Shown: piece after piece, positions 1-10,400 of the stretch
Layout: every line of letters begins with the position of its first letter
Position numbering within the stretch: position 1 is the first letter of the stretch
DNA from: Ahaetulla prasina
Taxonomy: Eukaryota; Chordata; Lepidosauria; Squamata; Colubridae
Assembly (NCBI RefSeq): GCF_028640845.1
Contig: NC_080542.1
Coordinates: 18,890,283-18,954,282 of the forward strand
DNA length: 64,000 nucleotides
Reading direction: 5' to 3'
The notes under the pieces: model-generated
Database searches by the model: none
Told to the model about the DNA's origin: nothing
What the model saw: only the letters and a program-made list of their open reading frames with translations
Translations under genes and position numbers: made by a program

Positions 1-21
1 GGGTAATGCTTTGTAGCTAAG

Positions 22-75
22 ACAAGTAGTCCCTAGTTATGACTGGCCACTTAGAGACTGTTCAAAGTTACGACA

Positions 76-123
<48 letters not shown>

Positions 124-449
124 GGTTCTTACGGCTACCACCCTTCACAGTTATGTGATTGCATTTTTGGACGCTTTCTGCCTTTACCCACAATGGTCAT
201 TTGCAGCATCCTGCGATCATGTGACCATGATTTATGGCTTTTTCTTTTTGCTGGGAACATGGTATTTACTTCAAAAAAAAACAAAACCCCACCTATTGCA
301 GATAATGACAATGATGGCAGTTGCTTAACAATCCCAACAAAAAATACCATCATATGGGGGCAGTCGTGCAACACCCTGCTTAATGATTGGCATAACCTAC
401 GACTTTGATCCCAGGCTCAATGACGATCATGAGTCAAGGACTACCTGTA
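22..449 (+). mobile_element. Family-A MITE copy, split by a CA microsatellite
   Basis: The ends are (AC)AAGTAGTCCC at the left and GGACTACCTGTA at the right, the terminal repeats of the ~390-bp family described at 17156. Internal landmarks of the family (ATCATGTGACC, GTTACGAC) are recognisable but diverged. A CA repeat occupies 76-120. Confidence 0.65.
76..120. repeat. (CA)n microsatellite
   Basis: About 22 uninterrupted CA units. Confidence 0.95.
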
Positions 450-663
450 AGGATGAAGATTGTCTCTGGGATAGACCTCTCTGCTTAGGGCCTTTGTGCA
501 GAACAATTTGGTTGGCTCCATTCGATGCGCTATCCAGAAAAATCCATATCTGGGCTGCTTCCCTCAGCCCTGCCGCCGAGCACTGTTTTTGTTTCTTGAA
601 AGCCTTGGTGAGGATTGGACAGGTTGGGTTGGAGAGAGGTTTTTCCATTGACCAAAGAAGGCT

Positions 664-760
664 TGATTTTGTGTGCTGCCTGCATCCCACGGATGGGACT
701 TCACTTGTTTGCGCAGACCGGTTTCTGGCATGCCACGGACCGGAGGTTAGGGACCCTCTG
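664..760. mobile_element. hAT fragment (same family as 23874-24042)
   Basis: The shared block CTGCCTGCATCC, CACTTGTTTGCGC, TTCTGGCATGCC and the right end GGTTAGGGACCCTCTG match the element at 23874-24042. The left end is not recognisable. Confidence 0.55.
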
Positions 761-878
761 GGTTAAGCCATATAATACAGCTGTTTGGTTTTGACTGAGC
801 ATGCCCGGTGAAGGCATCCTTCTTGTGGCTTATTCATCAAAATGGGATGGGAAAAATGAGAAGCTATGCACAGTGTAA

Positions 879-1219
879 GGGACACAGTAGCTCAGTGGCT
901 AAGACGCTGAGCTTGTCGATTAAAAGGTCGGCAGTTGAGCAGTGGCAGTTTGAATCCCTAGTGCCATGTACTTGTCCCAGCTTCTGCCAATCTAGCAGTT
1001 CGAAAGCAGGTAAAAAATGCAAGTAGAAAAAATAGGGACCACCTTTGGTGGGAAGGTAACAGCGTTCCGTGCACCTTTGGCATTTAGTCATGCCAGTCAC
1101 ATGACCACAGAGATGTCTTTGGAAAGCGCTGGCTCTTTGGCTTTGAAACAGAGATGAGCACCGTCCCCTAGAGTCGGGAACGACTAGCACATATGTGTGA
1201 GGGGAACTTTTACCTTTAC
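879..1219 (+). mobile_element. Sauria-type SINE
   Basis: A tRNA-like head with A box (GTAGCTCAGTGGCTAAGACG) and B box-like sequence is followed by the body and the 3' tail GAGTCGGGAACGACTAG...GGGGAACTTTTACCTTTA. That tail is shared with Bov-B LINEs, which supply the retrotransposition machinery. A reverse copy lies at 18711-19066. Confidence 0.85.
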
Positions 1220-1267
1220 GCACAGCATGTGAGCCTGTTTCTACCTCCCTTCTGTCCACCCTCTCAG

Positions 1268-1477
1268 GATTCGGGGGATGGTACAGGGAAGCGGCGTTCG
1301 GACAATGGTGAGGAAGGGGTCCGGTGGAAGCTGACTGATGAGCCTGCTCAGAACAAGAAGAAGTTGCCGCCAGCACCGCCTTTGCCCCCGCCACCCTCTG
1401 AGGAGAATCCAGTCCAGACGGGTGCTCACAAGCGCAAAAAGGAGCTTCCAGCCCCCGAGACGGGACCCAAGAAGAAG
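1268..1477 (+). CDS. FBXL19: FBXL19 coding exon: linker after the PHD finger
   Basis: 210 nt, 70 codons, phase 0 at both ends. The acceptor is a pyrimidine-rich tract ending CTCTCAG and the donor is AAG|GTGAAT. The peptide starts [17 protein letters not shown] and is rich in Pro and Lys, with [11 protein letters not shown] in the middle and a basic end PETGPKKK. Human FBXL19 has the same DSGEG, DNGEEG and WKLTEEP landmarks just after its PHD finger. The region is predicted to be disordered. A Sauria SINE ends only about 48 nt upstream of the acceptor. Confidence 0.93.
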
Positions 1478-4400
1478 GTGAATGGCCACGGACCTCAGCC
1501 TATGACTGTTAGGCCCCATGTTGTATCTGCAAGGCCGGGATCCTTCTTTCGCTTTAGCCTACTTGGTCTGCCTTTGTTGGGCAAGCCCTCTTGACATGCA
1601 AAACTAGCCATTTCCTCAGCCCCAGGTATTATGTTGGCTTAGAGAGGATGGGTCGTGTCTTCCAAACTGCCCAGTGGAGCAGGGAAGCTGCCAAGAAGGT
1701 TCTTCCTAGACTATCCAAAAGTTTTATTTCTCATGCTGGGGATGCCAGGTGATCTCAGCAGACTTAACAAGAGGGGGCATAAAAACAGTCATTAGTAATG
1801 TGTTTGATAGTCCCAACCAGTGGTGGGATCCTCCCAGTTTAACAATTGGTTCAGTGATCATGTGCGTCTGACGGGTGCTGCATGCGCATGCACAGTTTGA
1901 AGTAATCTTCACTTCCACGTTTCTTCCGAAGAGAAACACAGCTGAGGCGTGGCAATCTGCTCTTGCCACGCAAATCAGCTGAGAAGATAAAGGTATGAAA
2001 ATAGCACGGGCAGGTGGGTGGCCCCTTTTGTCTGTCAGGACAAACCGGTTTGCTTCCAGCTGATTGTCAGAGCTACCAGTTCACCCAAACCGATAGAATC
2101 CCACCCCTAATCCCAACTTTCAGCACAGTTGTGCCACCATTTCACCTTAGTTGGACACACTCCATTGCATTTTGTGGTGGTCTCTTCCAATCGTTTCATT
2201 CTTTGTTACAGCAAAGTAATTTTCTTTGACCTGCTTAGCTCTCCTTCAACTCTGTCTCTCTTTTCTCATGTAGTCCAAAAATCCCCCACTTTTTAACGTG
2301 TCAGATCTGTGCCTGACAGGCTCCTCCTGGGCTATCTATCGCAAAGAATCTTTGAAGAATCAAAGCTTTGTTCTTGTCCCTTTGTCACCCACACCCCTAT
2401 GCCTCCTAATGATGTCACTTTTTTTATTGTTGTGTCTACTTTGCTCCCTTTCCAAAAGTTCTCGACATCTTTTACTTGATCCCAATTAAATTATTTTCCC
2501 TTCCCTGTTCCAACTGAGGCTGTTAATTAGCAAAGCAGTTAAGGCTATGCTTTTCTGCAAAGCTTTTTTTTTTTTTTTTTGGTGTGTGTGGTGTGGTGTC
2601 TGTGGGTTGGTGTGTGTGGGTTGATGGATAGCATTTTTTTGGTGAGAGCTGTTGGCTTGGGCAACAAAAGTTGTTATGGTGTTGCTTGTTAACTGGTTTT
2701 AGCAACTGCTCCTGTTGTTTTATTGCAAACTGAATAGGCAGCATACAGATAACTGTTGGGCATCTTGGCTCAGTTTTTCTGACCTCACCTGTTACACTTT
2801 GTTGAGTCACATGATGCTGCTGGGGAACATGGGTTTTCTTCCATGTGACAATGGATCCATACCCATATAGAGATCACATGGCTAGATCCTAATTTGCGGT
2901 CTTTGTGCTACTTCTATCGAAATGATGATCAAGTGGAACTTTCTAATTCTCTGAAGGAATCATGCTAACTACACCAGGAGTTATACTTAGTCCTGCCTTA
3001 TGATTTCATGCTTCTACCCCCCCAATGCACTATTCCAGTTTGTATTCCTTGTACAAACTACATCTCTTTCCGCTCCAGTCTTTAAAAGTAGGAATCTCTG
3101 GATTGAGGGTGTGTTAAATGCTGCGGATTTGAGAGCCATCCTGGGCTTTGTGCAACATACATAACATAACATAACATAACATCAGAGTTGGAAGGGACCT
3201 TGGAGGCCTTCTAGTCCAACCCCCTGCCCAGGCAGGAAACCCTATACCATCTCAGTCAGATGATTATCCAACATTTTCTTAAAAATTTCCAGTGTTGGAG
3301 CATTCACAACTTCTGAAGGCAAGTCGTTCCACTTATTAATTGTTCTAACTGTCAGGAAATTTCTCCTTAGTTCTAAGTTGCTTCTTTCTTTGACCAGTTT
3401 CCACCCATTGCTTCTTGTTCTACCCTCAGGTGCTTTGGTGAACAGCCTGACTCCCTCTTCTTTGTGGCAGCCCCTAAGATATTGGAACACAGCTATCATG
3501 TCTCCCCTAGTCCTTCTTTTTGTTAAACTAGACATACCCAGTTCCTGCAACCGTTCTTCATATGTTTTATCCTCCAGTCCCCTAATCATCTTTGTTGCTC
3601 TTCTCTGCACTCTTTCTAGAGTCTCAACATCTTTTTTACATCGTGGCGACCAAAACTGGATGCAATATTCCAAGTGTGGCCTTACCAAGGCATTATAAAG
3701 TGGCACTAACACTTCACGTGATCTTGATTTTATCCCTCTGTTTATGCAGCCCAGAACTGTGTTGGCTTTTTTAACAGCTGCTGCACACTGCTGGCTCATA
3801 TCTAAATGGTTATCCACTAGGACTCCAAGATCCCTCTCACAGGTACTACTACTAGATACTGAGGGTCACAATCCAATGAAAATGGTGAGACCAGGATTCT
3901 GGTTTTCCAGATTGTTTTGCTCACTTCCATTCTGGGAAAGCTCTGATAACTCCAAAAAAGATGTATGAGTAAGCCATACTTTTTTGCCTATGCACTAAAT
4001 CAGTGCCCAACTGGTCTCCAACTTGGCAACTTTAAGCCTTGTGGATTTTTAAAATCCCAGAATTCCCCAGCCAGTGGAAAAACATTCTGGATCTCTTGGC
4101 TTTTTAAATGCTTAATTTGGGTCTCCAGGTTTTTGGTGTTTTGTTTTGGTTTTTAATATTCTGAACCCCAAATTCCTTACTTTTGATATCAGAAGAGGTT
4201 ACTTTAAGTAACATGCTCTGGTCTAGAATTCTCATTCTCTTCTTTCTTTCTTTTTGCAGTTGAAAGGTACTCGGGAAAAACATTTGAAAAAGGTGAGTTA
4301 TTTGGCTTTTCCCACCTGGTTGAGTCTCATTATGCAAGAAGGGCCTGTAAATAAGATGCCAAGGGGGAGCTACTGCCCCCCCCAAAAAAAGGAGGAAGAA

Positions 4401-7400
4401 TTTCCCAGGCAGGTCATGAATCCATGTGAGATTCCTCTATCCTCCACCAGTATGACTCACAAGGGTGTCTCTACAAGTAGTCTTCGACTTACAACCATGA
4501 TTTTCTGTTGCTAAGCAAGACAGTTGTTAAGTGAGTTTATTTATTTATTTATTTATTTATTATTCGAATTTATATACCGCCCTATCTCCCAAAGGACTCA
4601 GGGCGGTTCACAGGCATATAAAACATCAATATACAAATTAAAATAATCCTTAAAAAACTTATTCTAGCGCCCGAATTATTAAAAATAGAAATATAAATAT
4701 AAAATATAAATATTAAAATCAATTTAAAACCCCTCTAAATTTAAATTTTAGCTCGATTTTACATTTCTTGCCATAGTTGTTAAGTCAGGGGTGTCCAAAG
4801 TTTTTTTGGCGAGGGCCAAATACAGAAAATAAGCAAAGGCCCAGGCCACACCATTGAACCGGGGGGGGGGGGGGGGGATTTTTTTTCGTACCAGTTCTGT
4901 GGCCGTGGCTTATTTTGGGGTGTGGCTTGGTGGTCATGTGACTGGTGGGCGTGGCTAACTGCTCATGTGACTGAGTGGATGTGGCTATGGGCATAGAAAC
5001 TACTCAGAGGGCTGTAATTTTGACCAGTCCTCACACTTATGACCATCCTCACATTTATGCCCATTGCAGCATTTTTAACAACCATATCACTCATTTCACA
5101 ACTGCTTCTCTTCACCACGGTTACAAGATAGGGTGCAAAATGTAAAGATAGTTGTAGGTGTGAGGACCAGTCAAAAGTGTGAGGACAGGTCAAAAATAAC
5201 TTTTCAGCCCTCTGAGTAGTCCTTATGCACAAAATGCTGCAACAGGCATAAATGATGACCGGTCATAAGTGTGAGGACTGGTCAAAAGTGTGAGAACCTG
5301 TCAGAAATCACTTTTTTCAGCCGTCTGGGTAGTCCCTATGCACAGTTTAGGCTTAAGTATACTATATGTGTGTGAGTTATATATATGTGCGTGTGTATCT
5401 CTATGTTTGTGTACGTGTGTGTTTGTGTTATGTTGATTTTTAATGTAATATTTTTAAATATAATTATTCAGAAAGGCATGCGGCTGGACAACAAACAGTA
5501 TATAAGCCTAGTAAATTCATGTGTGGCCTGGGCCACACACAAGAGGTGACATATTGACACATGATTACTGTGTATATTTCTAACAGAGATCAAGAACTCT
5601 GTGTAGGACCAAACACAGTCTGATGTAGTCTGATGCCAAACTACATCCTCAATTTGCTGTGTCTGAGTCAAGACGGGCTTTTACGTCCACCCTGTTGCAA
5701 GCTGCGGACGTTGTGTTTTACAGGAATATGAAATGGGGGGGGGTTACTTTCTGCAGTCACACAACCGCTTACCACGCAAAGACAATTTTGCCTGAGTTTT
5801 CCCGCTATCAACCCTGTGTCAGCCTTACAAAAACCCATGTTCAGAGACCCTGGTGTGACCTCAGAAGGTGGCTTCTGAAGACCAAGAGTAAGAAGACACC
5901 TTCAGTGGCACCTCAATTGATCCAGTCACAAAATTGCACTACGGACTACTGTTTTATACTTTTTGATTATACTTTTATTTGCAAATGTCAGCAAGGTGAT
6001 TGATAAAGGAAGTAACGTACAATACTTTTTTTCTTGATTTTCTTCACCACGCGCCCAAGTGGGTCTCTCCAGGCCGCTTTAGAGCGACCCTGGTCTGCGT
6101 GGGAAGGCGTCCCTGGCCACCTGGGCCACGTGACAGCTCCAGGCGGCAATCCGCGTCCCGTGTCATCTTTTTGCCTACGGGAAAACTTTTTTTCCTTGCT
6201 GCCTCTTGCGCGGCGCGTTCTTGACTGGCGGGGAAAAGCGGCGCGGGCTGCTCACTGCCCACCCCCCTTCAGTCCCCATCCCCACCTCCGGCAAATCCTT
6301 TTGTTCTTCCACACCGTCTCCCAACTCCTTCCTTGCCTTGCTTAAGTCGCCTCGCTGGAGGCTCCGACCCGCCTCCCTTCCTCCCTGCCGGCTCCCACCC
6401 ACCCTCCGGACGAGGCTGCTCCCAGTCTTGGTCCTGCGGCGCCCTTCCTCCTCCTCCTCTGCCCTTCCTCCACCCCCAAGTCTCCCAACTCCGCGCAGGG
6501 ATGCCCGCGGCCGAACTCACAGGTCAGATGCGGCGGGCTGGTACTGCTGGCTCCGGCAGAGAATGGAGTACCCGCAAGCTTGGCCCATCTCTCCTCATCC
6601 TCTGCCCATCCGGCACCGGCGAAGGGCGAGGGGGCGGCCCACAGGAGGCAGGCGGGATGCCAGGTACTCAGCCGCGGCCGACACCGGCTCGCCTTCGCTG
6701 CTGCTTCGCGGCTAATGGAGCCGTTGGCAGCCGCTCCGGCTTTGCGCAGGGAGGGAGTTGCCAGGCTGTAACGGAGCCTAATGCGGGCGGCTGAAGCACG
6801 CCCGCCCGCCCGAGTGGGGTGGGGTGGGGGGCGGGTAGGTGGGTGGGTGGGGCCGCGCCAGCCAGCCAGCCAGCGAGCATGTGGAGCCCGCGTGGGAACG
6901 CCAATCGCCCGCCCCGCGCGCAGACCTGACCCAGGCCGAGCGGTTGTGTAAGGAGCTTGCAGGGTCCGGGGGTCCCGCACAGGGGAGTGGGGCCCCTGCC
7001 CTGACCTTGCCCTGCTTGGGGAAGGGGGGGCAGGGATGGCCAGCGTGTTCAGGGGATGCTAACGGGGTTTTACAGAGTTGAGCTCAAGCGCCATGTGCGG
7101 GCCATATTCAATTATATTTTCAGAATTTGCTGCGGGCCAATAAAAACTGACCCGTGGGCCGCAGTTGGCCCGCGGGCCGTAGTTTGGACACCCCTGTGTT
7201 AAGTGAATCACCACTCTTGGTAAAGGTAGTCATATAGTTGTTAAGTGAATCTGTCAGAAGGTCGCAAAAGGGGATCATGGGACCTCAGGACACCGCAACT
7301 GTCATAAATACATGCCAGTTGCCAAGCATTCAATTTTTGATCATGTGACCACGGGGATGCTGCAACGGTCATAAGTGTGAAAAGTCCCCTTTTTTTTCCA

Positions 7401-10400
7401 GTGCTGTTGTAAGTTTGGTCACTAAACAAGTTTGGTTGGAAATTGAGGATTACGTGGTTCTCCGAGGAGCTGAGAGGGATGAAGCGCCGGAGAAGACGCC
7501 TAGAGAGTTCTTGGAGGTCTAGCCGTTCAGAAGCTGATCGGACACTAGTGAAGTCCTATACTAGGGCTTACCTAGTGGCAATGAGGGAAGCGAGGCGTAC
7601 CTACGCCTCCTCCCTCATTGCATCGGCAGATAACCGCCCAGCCGCCCTGTTTCGGGTGACCCGCTCCCTCCTACACCAAGGGGAGCGGGATGACCCGTTG
7701 CAGGGACGTGCTGAGGAGTTTAACGGTTATCTATACGATAAAATCGTTCAGCTTCGGGATGGTTTGGACCAAGATTGCGGTGATACGGGTGAGACGGCTG
7801 AGGGTGGTCTTGGTGACATTGTATGGGATGAGTTTGACCCTGTCGCTCCCGAGGACATGGACAGGTTGTTGGGGAGGCTGAATGCCACCACATGTTTACT
7901 GGACCCGTGCCCCTCCTGGTTGGTGCTGGCCACGCAGGAGGTGACACGAGGCTGGCTCAGGCGATTCTGGCGCTTCTTTGGTGGAGGTGTCTTTCCGGCC
8001 GCCTTGAAAGAGGCGGTGGTGAGGCCCTCCTCAAGAAGCCTTCCTGGACCCGGCTGTTTTAGGTAATTATCGTCCGGTCTCCAACCCGCCGCGCGAAGGT
8101 TGTAGAAATATGGTGGCATATCAGTTTCCCTTGCACCTGGATGAAACTGTCTATCTAGACCCGTTCCAGTCCGGTTTCCGGCCCGGTTACAGCACGGAGA
8201 CGGCTTTGGTCGCGTTGGTGGATGATCTCTGGAGGGCCAGGATAGGGGTTGTTCCTCTGCCCTGGTCCTATTAGACCTCTCAGCGGCTTTCGATACCATC
8301 GACCATGGTATCCTGCTGCGCCGGTTGGGGGGTTTGGGAGTGGGAGGCACCGTTTATCGGTGGTTCTCCTCCTATCTCTCCGACCGGTCGCAGTCGGTGT
8401 TGACAGGGGGGCAGAGGTCGGCCCCGAGGCGCCTCACTTGTGGGGTGCCGCAGGGGGCGGTTCTCTCGCCCCCTCTGTTTAACATCTACATGAAGCCGCT
8501 GGGGGGGATCATCAGTGGGTTCGGTGTGGAGGACCAGCTGCGTGCGGATGACACCCAGCTGTACTTTTCTACACCGGACCACCCCAACGGTTATCAAGTG
8601 CTGTCCCGGTGCCTGGAGGCCGTACGGGTCTGGATGGGGAGAAACAGGCTCAAGCTCAATCCCTCCAAGACAGAGTGGCTGTGGATGCCGGCATCCCGGT
8701 ACAGTCAGCTAAATCCGCGGCTGACCATCGGTGGCGAGTCACTGGCCCCGATGGAGAGGGTGCGCAACTTAGGCGTCCTCCTGGATGAACGGCTGTCTCT
8801 AGAAGATCATTTGACGGCCGTCTCCAGGAGAGCGTTCTACCAGGTTCGCCTGGTGCGCCAGTTGCGCCTTTCTGGACCGGGAGGCCCTATGCACGGTCAC
8901 TCACGCCTCGTGACGTCTCGCCTGGATTACTGCAACGCCTCTACATGGGGCTCCCTTGAAGGGCATCCGAGGCTACAGTTAGTCCAGAATGCGGCTGCGC
9001 TGGTGATAGATGGAGCCCTCGTGGCTCCCGTGATAACACCTATCCTGCGAGGCTGCACTGGCTACCTGTGGCCTTCCGGTGCGCTTCAAGGTTTTGGTGA
9101 CCACCTTTAAAGCGCTCCATGGCATAGGGCCGGGTTATCTACGGGACCGCCTACTGCGACCAGATACCTCTCACCGACCCGTGCGCTCTCACAGGGAGGG
9201 ACTCCTCAGGGTGCCGTCAGCTAGGCAGTGTCGTCTGGCGGCGCCCAGGGGAAGGGCCTTCTCTGTGGGGGCTCCCGCCCTCTGGAACGAGCTCCCCCCA
9301 GGACTCCGTCAACTTCCGGACCTCCGAACCTTCCGTCGCGAGCTCAAGACACATTTATTCATCTGTGCAGGACTGGCTTAGATTTTAAATTTTATAGGGG
9401 TTTTAAATTGATTTTAATATTTATATTTCTATTTTAAATGATAGGGCACTGGAATAAGTTTTTTAAAGATTATTTTAATTTTGTATACTGATGTTTTATA
9501 TGCCTGTAAACCGCCCTGAGTCCTTTTGGGAGATAGGGCGGTATATAAATTTAAATAATAAATAAATAAATAAAATAAATAAATAAGATGTGCTTGGATG
9601 ATGTTCGTCAGCTTTGCATTTACAGATTGTTCAGTGCCTGATCTTGCTGGGACTAATCAAAGCGGGAAATAAGTACAGGTCGTCCTCAACTTACAACAGT
9701 TCGCTTAGTGACCGTTCAAAGTTACACTGAAAAAAGAGACTTATGACCGTTTTTCACAATTATGATTGTTGTAGCATCCCCCTGGTCATGTGATTTACAT
9801 TCGGATGCTTGACAACTGATTCACATTTATGGCGGTATCGATGTCCTGTGGTTATGTCATCACCAATTGCAACCTTCTGGCAAGCAAAATCAATGGGTGA
9901 ACTAGCTTGACTTTTTTAACAAGGGTGTTACTTATTTAATAACTCCAATGATTCACTTAGCAAACGTGACGAGAGAAGTAATAAAACAGGGCAAAACTCA
10001 CTTAACAAATTTCTCACTCGGCAATGTACATTTTGGGCTCAATTGTGGTCGTAAATTGAGGAATACCTGAATGCCAGGAAGCTGAGGAAGACTGCAGTAC
10101 GGTGTGGTCCTCCTCCAGGCAGATCATTGCCAGAGTGATATTTAGCCTCATGGCACCCGTGAGGCCCTTCCATCCTATTTACTTTTTCTTTTTTAATGTA
10201 TTAAGTAATGGCTGGTATCTCGTTGCCAATTCCTTTTTTTGAGGGCGGGGGAACTTTGGCCCTTTTCCCAAGAACTGAGTCATCAAAAGATGTCTTTTTA
10301 TTTGTTCACTGGAAAGATTGGAAAGCGATCTGCACTACCCTCGAAGGCCATCAGGGGTCCCTGCACTCCATCCTCCATCGCAGGGCAAGCGCCGAGCCCC

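Larger units (their letters stand above)
4786..7196. mobile_element. hAT transposon, 2.4 kb, with GC-rich cargo
   Basis: It is bounded by a perfect 14-bp inverted repeat, CAGGGGTGTCCAAA, and by identical 8-bp target duplications TGTTAAGT (4778-4785 and 7197-7204). It sits in a family-A MITE, whose sequence resumes exactly after the duplication. No transposase reading frame was recognised, so it is non-autonomous. Contents in order: a G run, a MITE-like element (4988-5343), a GT-rich stretch, unassigned sequence, then a CpG-dense block 6040-7080 and the GGCCCGCGGGCC-rich right end. Confidence 0.9.

Noticed and set aside
3242..3817. 191-codon minus-strand frame as a host gene
   Set aside because: It is the C-terminal end of CR1 reverse transcriptase, a retrotransposon remnant.
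6206..6980. Overlapping long reading frames on both strands of the GC-rich block
   Set aside because: They are low-complexity Pro/Arg/Ala/Gly-rich, mutually overlapping and explained by few stops in GC-rich DNA. None resembles a known protein.
8325..9110. 261-codon frame as a functional reverse transcriptase
   Set aside because: It is part of an L2-like LINE with frameshifts, a 5' truncation and RADD in place of the catalytic YADD box.
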